Origin: Heloderma charlesbogerti
Taxonomy: Eukaryota; Chordata; Lepidosauria; Squamata; Helodermatidae
Assembly: GCA_026122225.1 (NCBI GenBank)
Contig: JANEZZ010002880.1
Coordinates: forward strand, 124,001 to 188,000
Direction: 5' to 3'
DNA: 64,000 nt
Shown piece by piece: positions 45,366 to 56,548 of the stretch. Under the pieces are notes generated by a model that saw only the letters and a program-made list of their open reading frames with translations, made no database searches and was not told the DNA's origin. A program made the position numbers and the translations under genes. The stretch's first letter is position 1. Each line of letters opens with the position of its first letter.

Positions 45366-45770
45366 GGCATAAGAACATAAGAAAATCCCTGCTGGGTCAG
45401 ACAGACCAAAGGCCTATCTAGTCTAGATGGAGCTGTAGCTCAGTGGCAGAGCCCCTGCTTTGCGTGCAGAATGTCCCAGGTTCAATCCCCAGCATCTCCG
45501 GGTCAGGCTGGAAAAACTCCTGCAGAAACCCTGGAGAGCCGCTGCAAGTCAGTGACAACAATATTGGGCTTAGATGGACCAATGGTCTGACTCGGTATAA
45601 GGTAGCCTATGTTCCTGTATTTCTAGCATTCTGTTCACACACTGGCCAACCAGATGCCCATAAGGGAAGCCCACAAATAAGACTGCCTTGATGGCTTTCT
45701 ACCAGGAACGGCGATATACAAATGATAATAATAAATAATAGGACATTAGCACAGTTATAACACTCTACTG
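45366..45770 (-). mobile_element. CR1/L3-like repeat split by a SINE
   Basis: AAGAACATAAGAAAATCCCT and AAAGGCCTATCTAGTCTAG lie left of the SINE. CATTCTGTTCACACACTGGC follows it. This matches the start of 18465-18960. Confidence 0.65.
45427..45621 (+). mobile_element. tRNA-Ala-derived SINE with short TSD
   Basis: TCTAG flanks it at 45422-45426 and 45622-45626. The head matches tRNA-Ala(UGC) closely: TAGCTCAGTGGCAGAGC (A box), CTTTGCGTGCAG (anticodon TGC), and GGTTCAATCCCCAGCATCTC (B box). The body is shared with the copy at 30131. It is not a functional tRNA gene, because the sequence runs on as a SINE. Confidence 0.87.
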
Positions 45771-46137
45771 CTCATGTACCCCAGCAACTGGTATGCAGAG
45801 GCATAGTGCCTCTGATACTGGAGGTAATACAGTCAGGGCCAGAAATATCTGAACAAGGAAAACTGTTTCGGCAGTTGGCCTCTGTACACCACCACATTGA
45901 AGTTGAAAGGAAACACACCCAGATGGGAGCGAAGTCAGGACTTTCAGCTGTAATGCAAGGGGTTTGACAAAAGTGGGGCACTAACCATTCAGGAAGGACA
46001 GCCAGTGGCATATACACACACCCGTCGTTGGTGGCTCATAAGTAATGGAACGAATGGCTGGCAAACAGCTGCATGGCCAGGTGTGGCCTGTTTCCTGGGT
46101 GCCCCATGACCAATCAAGCAGATAAAAGGCCTGGAGG
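45771..46137. other. Unassigned DNA
   Basis: No gene or repeat was recognised. Confidence 0.4.
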
Positions 46138-46866
46138 TAGGGGTGCACGAAAGTCCCTTACCTGTCCTCGAAGCTTTTCGCGGTGGGGGGGAGGCGCTTC
46201 GCTGCTCCCCCCGCGAAGTTCAGGCCCGGGGGGGAGGCTTCCCGCCTTGCCCGGCCGAAATTCAGGCCGGGGGGGAGGCTTCCCGCCTCGCCCGGCCGAA
46301 ATTCAGGCCAGGGAGGAGGCGCCTCGCCTCGCCCGGCCGCGAACTAAAAAGTTAAAAAAAAAAATGCCCCCGTGATAGGCTACGTGACGATTAACATAGC
46401 CTATCATGGCTAGATCTGCAAAGTCAGCCGTGATAGGCTACGTAAATCATCACGTAGCCTATCACGGGTGACTTAAAAAAAAAAAAAAGCGCGTACGCAA
46501 ATGGCGGCCCCCATAGGGAGCCGCCATTCGCGTTCCTTATTTGGTCGCTGTAGTCTACGTAAAGATTTACGTAGACTACAGCGACCAAATAAGGAACGCG
46601 AATGGCGGCTCCCTATGGGGGCCGCCATTTGCGTACGTGCTTTTTTTTTTTAAAGTCACCCGTGATAGGCTACGTGACGATTAACGTAGCCTATCACGGC
46701 TGACTTTGCAGATCTAGCCGTGATAGGCTACGTTAATCGTCACGTAGCCTATCACGGGGGCGTTTTTTTTTTTTTAACTTTTTAGTTTGCGGCCGGGCGA
46801 GGCGAGGCGCCTCCCCCCCACCGCGAAAAGCTTCGAGGACAGGTAAGTGACTTTCGTCCATCCCTA
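46138..46866. mobile_element. PAL-hAT with two A ends (foldback), no TSD
   Basis: Left TAGGGGTGCACGAAAGTCCC and right GTGACTTTCGTCCATCCCTA are both end A. They pair over more than 60 bp, including CTTACCTGTCCTCGAAGC with GCTTCGAGGACAGGTAAG. The hairpins are symmetric about 46565. The left arm has extra GC-rich tandem units (46205-46325). CCTGGAGG precedes and TACAAATC follows, so no duplication is visible. Confidence 0.85.
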
Positions 46867-46879
46867 TACAAATCCAATA

Positions 46880-46966
46880 ATCCCCAACCAGCATGATCAA
46901 TGGCCAGGATTATGAGTGTTGAAGTCCAAAACATCTGGAGGGTCCCCGGTTGCCTACCTTTTACTT
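46880..46966. mobile_element. hAT-like MITE, right part
   Basis: GTTGAAGTCCAAAACATCTG and GGTCCCCGGTTGCCTACC resemble the right end of the family beginning at 15313. It is a fragment. Confidence 0.5.
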
Positions 46967-47089
46967 AAACATTGCCTTGGAGGCAAGAGCAGTAGGTGCT
47001 CCAACTTTTTGCTTCCCCGTTGTGCCTAAACAGCAAGAGCTGAAACTGAGGCATTGATTTATTAACCAGTGGACAGCTTTCATCTAAAT

Positions 47090-47338
47090 TTATTTCTTTA
47101 TTTCTTTATTGCATTTATATCCCACTTTTTTCCTCTTGCAAGGAACCCAAGGTGGCTTACATTATCCTCCTCCTCTCCTTTTTATCCTCACAACAACAAC
47201 CCTGTGAGGTGGGTTGGGCTGAGAGTCCGTGACTGGCCCAAAGTCACCCAGTGAGCTTCCATGGCCAAGTGGGGACTAGGACCCGGATCTCCCGGCTCCC
47301 AGTCCGTCACTCTCACCACTAAACTACACTACACTGGC
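47090..47338 (-). mobile_element. tRNA-derived SINE
   Basis: On the minus strand it starts with CAGTGTAGTGTAGTTTAGTG and continues GACTGGGAGCCGGGAGATCC (A and B box region). CAACAACAACCCTGTGAGG lies in the body. The tail is GTGGGATATAAATGCAATAA. It is a diverged copy. The parent tRNA was not assigned. Confidence 0.7.
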
Positions 47339-47771
47339 TAAATGACATTTCACAGTCCTGCTCTGTAGGTCTGAGAGGTAATATCTATATCTATATCAAT
47401 AACAGAAGCAAAAGGGATTTTTCTGTTAAAAATCACAGGACCCTAAAGGGGAAGGCTGACAGAAGAGAGAAAGAGGGGGAAAACGTCAAGACCAAATTCA
47501 AGCAATAGAAACTATACAAGCATAGCACACTAAAAAAAAAAAGTTGAGAATGGAAAAACTGCGCAAGCAAAAAATGAGCTTTTTACATTGGGCAGCTGAA
47601 GCTGAACCCTTTCAAGTGACATTGGTTCAAGAGTTAAACACATAGCTAATGCTCTCTCCCACCAAATTCAATGAGTTGCACAGAGTAATCCCACCATCAT
47701 CTACTGGGAAGTAAGCCACTTCCTGTAGCCTTAGAGCACACTTGTCTACAGCTCTGCTGCTCATGTGTAAG
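47339..47771. other. Mostly unassigned
   Basis: It is A-rich around 47525-47545. A small dispersed repeat trace (GGGAAGTAAGCCACTTCC) lies near 47705. Confidence 0.4.
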
Positions 47772-48816
47772 TACAGATGTACGAAAGTCACATACTTTTT
47801 CGAAGGGTGACATTTGCGGTGGAGGGGAGGCGCTCCGTCCTTCCCCCCGAAATTCTCTCCAGCCAGCTCAGCTCCGCGGAGATTCTGCAGAGCTGCTGGC
47901 AGGGGCCGCCTGCAGCCGGACATCCGGCCACTGGGCAGACTGCAGGGATGCAAATGGCGGCAGCCATAGCTGCTGCTATTTGCGTCCCTGTATTTGGCCA
48001 TGATAGGCTACATAAATATTTACATAGCCTATCACGGAAAAAAAACCATAAACAACAGCGAACGCAAATGACAGCGGCTACGGTGGCTGCCATTTGCGTT
48101 CCCTTTTTTTTGGCCATGATAGCCTATGTAAATATTTACATAGCCTATTACAGCAAAAAAAAAAAAAGGGGGAACACAAATGGCAGCCACTACGCCATTT
48201 GCGTTCTTTTTTCTTTTTCTTTTTTTGCCATAATAGCACACATAATAGCTGCTGCCATTTGCGTCCCTGTATTTGGCCGTGATAGGCTACGTAAATATTT
48301 ACATAGCCTATCACGGAAAAAAAAACCATAAACAACAGCGAACGCAAATGACAGCGGCTACGGTGGCTCCTATTTGCGTTCCCTTTTTTTTGGCCATGAT
48401 AGCCTATGTAAATATTTACATAGGCTATCACAGCAAAAAAAAAGGGAACGCAAATGGAGGCTGCCATAGCTGCTGCCATTTGCGTTCCCTTTTTTTTGCC
48501 GTGATAGGCTATGTAAATACTTACGCAGCCTATCACAGCTTCCACAGGGACGCAAATGGCATCCCTGCGTTAGCCGTGATAGGCTACGTAAGTATTTACA
48601 TAGCCTATCACGGCTATATGGAAGAAGCGAATGGTGGCCGCAGAAGCAGCTGCCATTCGCAATGCAGTACGGGCGGCAGCAGGTAGGTGCTCCATTCCGG
48701 GCCCATTTCGCGGGGTGGGGGGGCAGGGGGCTGCATTCCGCCATGGATTTTGGGGGGGCAAATGCACTGGCATTCGGCCTCACCGAGATCCATGGCGGAA
48801 TTCTCCACCATCCCTA
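47772..48816. mobile_element. PAL-hAT MITE with internal duplication
   Basis: The left end TACAGATGTACGAAAGTCAC is end A and the right end GGCGGAATTCTCCACCATCCCTA region is end B. TGTGTAAG precedes and TGTAAGCC follows, compatible with a duplication that lost one TG. About 210 bp at 47969-48185 recur almost unchanged at 48247-48455, including the odd spacer CCATAAACAACAGCGAACGC. Seven or so GATAGGCTACGTAAA/TTTACATAGCCTATC hairpins are present, more than in any other copy. Confidence 0.85.
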
Positions 48817-49533
48817 TGTAAGCCTCATTGACTTCAAGGGCCTCACTCTCAGGTGAGTCTCAGGCTGCCATCCTACACACCAGGGGTGGGCAACTTGTGG
48901 CCCATGGGCAGCATGTGTCCCCTGCCATGCCCGGTGTGGATCCACCAACACTGCCTCCGTGCTGACAAAATTTGTGGCAACAAAAAATTGGTGGGTTGCC
49001 ACTGAATTCAGCATAAACTGCTGTGGAGCAATGAAAAGGTGAAATTTAGCTTGAGAACAAGTTAAATTTAGCCTGTTTAGTGCTCTGTAGTAGTTTGCTG
49101 CCAAAATATGGTGGCAAACTGCCATTTCTTAGGGCTGTGTATGGACCCCCCAACCCACTTCGGAAGCTGAGTTGGAGCTTTGGATTCAGCCCTGATCCAC
49201 TTTGGACCAATTGGGACCTGATCCAAACCGCTTCGGACTCTGAATCTGAAGCAGGATTAATTATAATCCAAATATTCCAAAAAAATAATCCAAATTATTC
49301 AGATTTTAATTATCCCATTGACTTGCATTGGAAAACAGAAACAGCTATAACTTTTTAAAGTTTTTATGATAAATAGATGACATCTGGAGAGCTGTCAGCC
49401 CCTGTGGAGGTGATTGAACCTGCTCAATCTTAAACAGTTAAGTCCAGTGGCTTTTGTGCTAGCAACAGGTAAATTTTGCCTTTTTCAAGAAAATCTGTCA
49501 AAACAAAGAGCTATACTTTTTTTGTGCTTTCAC

Positions 49534-51159
49534 TAGGGATGGCAGAGAATTTCGCCACAGATCTCGGGGAGGCCAAATGCCAGTGCATTCAGCCCCCCAA
49601 AATCTGTGGTGGAACGGCCTGCCCCCCTGCCCCCCCTGAGGATCCCCCCCGGATGAGACTTAACTGGGGCGGATCTTCTGGGTGGTGGTGGCGGCGGCGG
49701 CTTCATCGGCAGCAGCTATGGCGGCTGGTCGTCCGACCTGCTGCTGCCGCCACCATTTGCATTTTTTTTTTCACACATACATGATAGGCTACGTACGTTT
49801 TTACGTAGACTAAAACGTCTGGGTAAAAAAAAAAAGGCGTACGCAAATGGCGGTGGCTACGGCCGCCTCCATTTTTGTACGCGTTTTTTTTTTTTTTTAC
49901 CCAGACATTTTAGGCTACGTAAAAACTTACATAGCCTAAAACAACTGGGTAAAAAAGAAAGAAAGAAAGAAAGAAAGAAGTACGCAAATGGTGGCGGCTA
50001 CCACCGCCGCCATTTGTGTTCCTTATTTTCGGCCGTCTTAGTCTACATAAATAATTATGTAGACTAAGACGGCAAAAATAATAGGGATGTACGAAAGTCA
50101 CTTACCTTCTAACGAAATGTGATTCGAGGCGGGGGGGAGGTGCTCTGTCCCTCCTCCCCGAAATTCTGGCCGGGGGGGAGGTGCTCCCTCCATCCCCCCC
50201 TGAATCCTGGCTGGCCGGGTCTGCAAATGGCGGCAGCCATAGCTGCCGCCGTTTGCGTCCCTGCAGTCAGCCATGATAGGCTACGTAAATGTTTACGTAG
50301 CCTATCACGGCTGAGTAAAAACAAACAAACCCATGCGTACGCAAATGGTGGTGCCCATGGGCGCCACCATTTGCATTTCTTTTTTGGCACGTAAACATTT
50401 ACGTAGACTATGGCAAAAATAAGGGGAACACAAATAGCGTAGACACTACATGGTGCCGCCATTTGCGTACACGCGTTTTTGTTTTTTTACTCAGCTGTGA
50501 TAGGCTATGTAAACATTTATGTAGCCTATCACGGTATTTTATAAAAATCTAGCCGTGATAGGCTACGTAAATCTTTATGTAGCCTATCACTTTTTTTGTT
50601 TTTTGTTTTTGTTTTACTGGAAATGGTGGCGGCGGAAAACCGCCGCCGAACTGCTGCCGGAGCTGCCACCGCCAGGAAGATTCGCCCAAGGTAAGTCCCG
50701 TCCTGGGGGGGTGGGGGGGCAGACCGGTTCACCACCGATTTCAGGGGGCCGAATGCACTGGCATTCAGTCTCCCCAAGATTTGTGGCGAAATTCTGTGAC
50801 ATCCCTAGAAAATAAGGGGAACGCAAATAGTGTAGATCACGTAAATAATTACATAGATTAAGATGGCAAAAATAAGGAACACAAATGGCGGTGGCCGTAG
50901 CCGCCGCCATTTGTGTACACAGTTCCCCCCCCCCAGAGCCCTCCGTGGCCCGAAATCCAGCTGCCGACGGCTCTGGCCTGGCTGGGCCTGGCCAGCTGCT
51001 CCGTGGAGCCGCTGCAGAGCACAGCCGGCCAAGGAGGATTCCGGTGGGGAGGAACGGAGCACCTCCCCCCCATCCAGGATTCTGGGGGGAGGGACGGAAT
51101 GCCTCTCCCCCACCATAAACATAATCCGTGAACAGGTAAGTGATGTTCGTACCTCCCTA
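49534..51159. mobile_element. PAL-hAT MITE carrying another PAL-hAT, TSD with one mismatch
   Basis: GCTTTCAC (49526-49533) and GCTTCCAC (51160-51167) flank it. End B is on the left and end A (GATGTTCGTACCTCCCTA) on the right. Hairpins here use TTTTAGGCTACGTAAAAACT as well as TTAGTCTACATAAATAAT. It is interrupted at 50082-50807. Without that insert it is 900 bp. Confidence 0.88.
50082..50807. mobile_element. PAL-hAT MITE nested in a PAL-hAT, TSD with one mismatch
   Basis: AAAAATAA (50074-50081) and GAAAATAA (50808-50815) flank it. End A (TAGGGATGTACGAAAGTCAC) is on the left and end B (GAAATTCTGTGACATCCCTA) on the right. Hairpins GATAGGCTACGTAAATGTTT at about 50276-50310 and a decayed set at 50500-50590 are present. 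The host element reads straight on after removal. Confidence 0.9.
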
Positions 51160-51384
51160 GCTTCCACATAAGAGCATTGAATTTGGGGACCTGGCAGCCC
51201 CTATGGAGGTGACTGAACCTGAGAAATTTCAGACAGTTAGGTCCAGTGGCTTTTGTGCTAGCCATGGATAAAGTTTTCTTTCCTAAAAAAAAAAAAAAAA
51301 GTTTAAAAAAACCCCTGTCAAGCCACACAGGGAATTAGAGATCCTAATCAAAAGTTGTTTAAGGTGACAGTTAGGAGGTCAGTA

Positions 51385-54300
51385 TCCCTATTCTCTCCCC
51401 TTCATGGATCACTGCCTTGTTGTGGCAAAGGGGCTTGCATAACTCAGTGAAGCCATAAGCTATGCCATGCAGGGCCACCCAAGATGGACAGGTCATGGTG
51501 GAGAGTTCTGACAAAATGTGGTCCACTGGAGAAGGAAATGGCAACCCACTCCAGTATTCTTGCCAAGAAAACCCCATGGAACATATCACAAGGCTGAAAG
51601 ATATGACGCCAGAAGATGAGCCCCTCAGGTCGGAAGGTGTCCAATATACTATTGGGGAAGAGCAGAGGGAATTTCCAAGTAGAGCCAGAAAGAGTGAAGC
51701 GGCTGGGCCAAAGCCGAAAGGACACTCAGCTGTGGATGTGTCTGGTGGTGAAAAGAAAGTCCGATGCTGTAAAGAACAATATTGTTTAGGAACCTGGAAT
51801 GTAAGATCAATGAATCAAGGTAAGCTGGAGGTGGTCAAACATGAGATGGCAAGACTGAACATTGACATCTTGGGAATCAGCGAACTAAAATGGACAAGCA
51901 TGGGCGAATTTAATGCAGGTGACCATTATATCTACAACTGCGGGCAAGAATCCCTTAGAAGAAATGGAGTAGCACTCATATTCAACAAAAGGGTGGGAAA
52001 AGCAGTACTGGGGTACAATCTCAAAAATGATAAATGATCTCAGTACGAATCCAAGGCAAACCATTCAGCATCACAGTAATTCAAGTCTATGCCCCAACCA
52101 CTGATGCTGAAGAAGCTGAGGTTGATCGGTTCTATGAAGACCTACAACACCTTCTAGAACTAACACCAAAAAAAGATGTCCTCTTCATCATAGGGGATTG
52201 GAATTCTAAAGTAGGAAGTCAAGAAATCACCGGGATAACAGGCAAGCATGGCCTTGGTGTACAAAATGAAGCAGGACAAAGGCTAATCGAGTTTTGCCAA
52301 GAGAACATGCTGATCATAGCAAACACTCTTTTCCAACAGCACAAGAGGCGACTCTACACGTGGACATCACCAGATGGTCAATATCGAAATCAGATTGATT
52401 ATGTCCTTTGCAGCCAAAGATGGAGAAACTCTATACAGTCAGTAAAAACAAGACCTGGAGCTGACTGTGGCTCAGATCATGAGCTTTTTATTGAAAAAGT
52501 TTGGCTTAAATTGAAGAACGTAGGGAAACCATTCACTAAACCATTCAGGTATGACCTCAATCATATCCCTTATGAATATACAGTGGAGGTGAGGAATAGA
52601 TTTCAGGGATTAGACCTGAGAGACAGAGTGCCTGAGGAACTATGGACAGTGGTCCGTAACATTGTTCAGGAGGCAGCAACTCAATCCATCCCAAAGAAAA
52701 AGAAATGCAAGAAAGCCAAGTGGCTGTCCGATGAGGCTTTACAAGTAGCTGAGGAAAGAAGGGAAGCAAAAAGCAAGGGAGAAAGGGGAAGATATACCCA
52801 ACTGAATGCAGAGTTCCAGAGAATAGCAAGGAGAGACAAGAAGGCCTTCTTAAATGAACAATGCAAAGAAATCGAGGAAAACAATACAATGGGAAAGACT
52901 AGAGATCTCTTCAAGAAAATCGGAGATCTCAAGGGAACGTTTTGTGCAAAGACAGGCATGATAAAGGACAAAGAAGGCAGGGGCCTAACAGAAGCAGATG
53001 AGATTAAGAAGAGGTGGAAAGAATACACAGAAGAACTATACAGGAAAGATCTGAATGTCCCTGATAGCCATGATAGTGCGGTCACTGAACTTGAGCTGGA
53101 CATCCTAGAGAGTGAAGTCAAGTAGTCCTTAGGAAGCATTACTAACAACAAAGCTAGCGGAGATGACAGTATTCCAGCTGAGCTAGTTAAAATCCTAAAA
53201 GATGATGCTGTTAAAGTGCTGCACTCAATATGCCAACAAATTTGGAACACTCAACAGTGGCCACAAGACTGGAAAAGGTCAGTTTACATTCCAATTCCAA
53301 AGAAGGGCAACGCCAAAGAGTGTTCAAACTACCGTACAATTGCGCTCATTTCACATGCCAGCAAGGTGATGCTCAAAATCCTACAAGCTAGGCTTCAGCA
53401 GTATGTGAACCAAGAACTACCAAAAGTACAAGCTGGGTTTCAAAGAGGCAGAGGAACTAGGAGTGCATGAAAGCCACTTACCTGGTCTCGCAGCTTTTTG
53501 CGGTGGGGGGGAGGCACTTCGCTGCTCTCCCCCCAAGGTTCAGGCCGGGGGGGAGGCTTCCCGCCTCGCCCGGCCGAAATTGAGGCCGGGGGGGACGCTT
53601 CCCACCTCGCCCGGCCGAAATTCAGGCCGGGGGGGACGCTTCCCGCCTCGCCTCGCCTCGCCCGGCCGTGAAATAAAAATATATTTAAAAAATGCCCCCG
53701 TGATAGGCTACATGACGATTAACGTAGCCTATCACGGCTAGATCTGCAAAGTCAGCCGTGGTAGGCTACGTTAATCGTCACGTAGCCTATCACGGGTGAC
53801 TTAAAAAAAAAAAAAAAAGTGTGTACGGATAATGGCGGCCCCCATAGGGAGCCGCCATTCCCGTTCCTTATTTGGTCGCTGTAGTCTACGTAATGATTTA
53901 CGTAGACTACAGCGACTAAATAAAGAACGCGAATGGCGGCTCCCTATGGGGGTTGCCATTAGTGTACGCGCTTTTTTTTTTTTTTAAAGTCACCCGTGAT
54001 AGGCTACGTGACGATTGACGTAGCCTATCACGGCTGACTTTGCAGATCTAGCTGTGATAGGCTACGTGAATCGTCACGTATCCTATCAGGGGGCGTTTTG
54101 TTTTTTTTTTAACTTTCGCGTTCGCGGCCGGGCGAGGCGGGAAGCCTCCCCCCCGGCCTGAATTTTGGCCAGGGCGAGGCGGGAAGCCTCCCCCCGGCCT
54201 GAATTTCGGCCGGGGCGAGGCGGGAAGCCTCCCCCCCGGCCTGAACTTCGCGGGGGGACCAGCGAAGCGCCTCCCCCCCACCGTGAACGTCCTTTGAGGA

Positions 54301-55125
54301 CAGGTAAGGGACTTTCGTCCACCCCTACAACAACCTCAGATACGCAGCCGATACCACCCTAATGGCAGAAAGCGAAGAGGATCTAAAGAGCCTCTTGTTG
54401 AGGGTGAAAGTGGAGAGTGCAAAAGCTGGTTTGAAACTCAACATTAAAAAAACAAACATCATGGCATCTGGCCCCATCACTTCCTGGCATATATTAGGGG
54501 AAGAAATGGAAGCAGTGGCAGATTTTATTTTCTTGGGATCCAAGATCACCGCAGATGGTGACTGTAGCCATGAAATTAAAAGACGCTTGCTCCTTGGGAG
54601 GAAAGCTTAGCTATGGCAAACATAGACAGCATAGTAAGAAGAAGAGACATCACCTTGCCAACAAAGGTTCATATAATCAAAGCTATGGTTTTCCCAGTAG
54701 TAACGTATGGCTGTGAGAGCTGGACTATAAGGAAGGCTGAGCACCGAAGAACTGATGCTTTCGAACTGTGGTGCTGGAGAAGACTCTTACGAGTCCCCTG
54801 GACTGCCAGGAGGTCAAATCAGTCCATCCTAAAGGAAATCAACCCTGACTGCTCATTGGAAGGACAGATACTGAAGCTGAAGCTCAAATATTTTGGCCAC
54901 CTAATGTGAAGAGAAAACTCCCTGGAAAAGACCCTGATGCTGGGAAAGATTGAAGGCAAAAGGAGAAGGAGATGGCAGAGGATGAGATGGCTAGATAGCA
55001 TCACCGATGCAATGAATATGAACTTGAGCACACTCCAGGAGAGAGCGGAGGACAGGAAGGCCTGTGTGCTATGGTCCATGGGGTCATGAAGAGTCGGACA
55101 TGACTTAACGACTGAACAACAACAT
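51385..55125 (+). pseudogene. RTE-BovB LINE, nearly full length, interrupted
   Basis: The 5' region contains GGCAACCCACTCCAGTATTC, as in BovB 5' ends. The endonuclease begins CLGTWNVRSMNQGKLEVVKH and has DILGISELKWTS, GDWNSKVGSQ and ADCGSDHEL. One base is lost near 52033, shifting the frame. The linker and RT follow (KKRWKEYTEELYRKD, PIPKKGNAKECSNYRTIAL), with a TAG at 53123. At 53457, just after RGRGT, a foldback element is inserted. The LINE resumes at 54328 with NNLRYAADTTLMAES, where YADD has become YAAD. About 365 bp encoding the FIDYAKAFD and RQGCILSP blocks are missing. It ends in the ACAACAACA tail. Confidence 0.92.
53458..54327. mobile_element. PAL-hAT foldback with two A ends, no TSD, BovB deletion at site
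   Basis: Left TAGGAGTGCATGAAAGCCAC and right GGGACTTTCGTCCACCCCTA are both end A. GATAGGCTACATGACGATTA hairpins are mirrored around a TAGTCTACGTAATGATTT centre near 53900. GC-rich tandem units are present in both arms (53540-53660 and 54120-54245). AGAGGAAC precedes and CAACAACC follows, so there is no duplication. Instead, about 365 bp of the host BovB are absent. Confidence 0.87.
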
Positions 55126-55134
55126 CCCTAATCT

Positions 55135-55935
55135 CTGGTGTAGGTCTTGTTGAAGTGTAAAATAACCCCTCTTCCCTAATACTTTCCTTTTGTCTGTCCT
55201 GAATCTGCCAGATTCACCTTCACTGGATGACATGAAGCTAGGGATATACAAAAGTCACTTACCTGTTCACGGATTATGTTGATGGTGGGAGGGAGGCGTT
55301 CCGTCCCTCCCCCCGGAATCCTGGCCGGCCGGATCTGCTCTGCAGGGATTCTGCGTACGCCACCATTTGCGTATGCACGGTTTTTTTTTTTTTTTAAATT
55401 TACGTAGCCTATTGGGTTTTTTTTTTTTTTAAACCTAGCCGTGATAGGCTATGTAAATCTTTACATAGCCTATCACGTCTTTTTTTAAAAAAACTGGAAA
55501 TAGCGGCGGCCGCCACCCCGCTGCTGGACCTTCTGCCGCCCGGAAGATCCACCCCAGGTAAGTTTCGTCCCGGGGGGTGGGGGGGGGTGGCAGGCTGTTC
55601 CGCCACCGATTTCGTGAGATCCGTGGCGGAATTTCGTGAGATCCATGGCGGAATTCTCTGACATCCCTACGTGAAGCTCTTCTTATTAAGGGAAGAAAAA
55701 CATTAAGCCTCACTTTGGCTGCAATACATATGACCTGGGAGTAAGTCACACTGAAGTCAGTGGAGCTTATTTATTGCACTGTTCCACTTTCTCTAAAATA
55801 TATAATTTTGTAAACCTCCCCCTTATTTGCCTTTCTTCAAAATTCAATAGCCCAAACATTGAAGCCTTTCCTTATAGAGGGGTTGTTCCAGCCCTCTGAT
55901 CATTTTGCCAGCCCTTTTCCCCAGAAAGGTTTGAT
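55135..55935 (-). mobile_element. CR1/L3-like traces around the MITE
   Basis: GTCTGTCCTGAATCTGCCAG before it and CCAGCCCTCTGATCATTTTG after it resemble the CR1-like tail family of 18465-18960. The match is patchy. Confidence 0.45.
55239..55669. mobile_element. PAL-hAT MITE, TSD with one mismatch
   Basis: CATGAAGC (55231-55238) and CGTGAAGC (55670-55677) flank it. End A is on the left and end B (GGAATTCTCTGACATCCCTA) on the right. It has only one complete hairpin (about 55437-55472) and a short left core, so it is a reduced 431-bp copy. End B holds a tandem repeat of TTTCGTGAGATCCRTGGCGG. Confidence 0.9.
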
Positions 55936-56081
55936 AAAACAGTTTTTAAAAATGCATATAGCCTAGCCTGATTATATTCTTCTTATGGCCATTTGATTTA
56001 CACAAGAGAGAACAAGCAACAAAGTGTCTTGGAAAACCAGCAAAAGTGAGTAGGTGTGACTGCTTGAACACTGGGGACATG

Positions 56082-56548
56082 TAGGGATGTACGAAAGTCA
56101 CTTACCTTTTCGCAGCTTGGATTCGTGGGGGGGGGAGGCGCTCTGTCCCTCCTCCCGGAATCCTCACTGGGATTCTGCCTCTGCTCCGCGGTGGCTCTGC
56201 GGAGCCACCAGCCAGGGCTGTCCTCAGCTGGCGCTCCAGCCATGGCTGGCTGCTGCAGACGCAAATGGCGGCTGCCGTAGAGGCCACCATTTGCGTCCTG
56301 CTAAGCTGCCATGATAGGCTACGTAAGTATTTACGTTGCCTATCACGGCAAAGAGCAGGGACGCAAATGGCGGCCGCTATGCCGTTTGCGCCGCTGCTCT
56401 TTCCATGATAGGCTACGTAAATATTTACATAGCCTAACACGGTAAAGGCAGCTACGCAAATGGCGTAGTGGCCGCCATTTGCGTGGCTGCCTTTACCATG
56501 ATAGGCTACGTAAATACTTACGTATCCTATCTTGGAGAAAGCAGAGGC
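56082..56548. mobile_element. PAL-hAT, end A only
   Basis: It starts TAGGGATGTACGAAAGTCAC and has three hairpins (about 56311-56349, 56403-56441, 56498-56534) with GCAAATGGCGG palindromes between them. It runs directly into the next end A at 56549. Its own end B is missing, or lies beyond the following copy and is lost. Confidence 0.78.

Noticed and set aside
45427..45500. A functional tRNA-Ala gene
   Set aside because: The match is good across the A box, anticodon loop and B box. However, the 3' side continues into a SINE body, the flanks are a short target duplication, and related copies occur at 30131 and 59641.
47950..48620. A CRISPR array, because of evenly repeated palindromic units
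   Set aside because: The units vary in length and type, spacers are themselves repeats, the genome is vertebrate, and the element has transposon ends.
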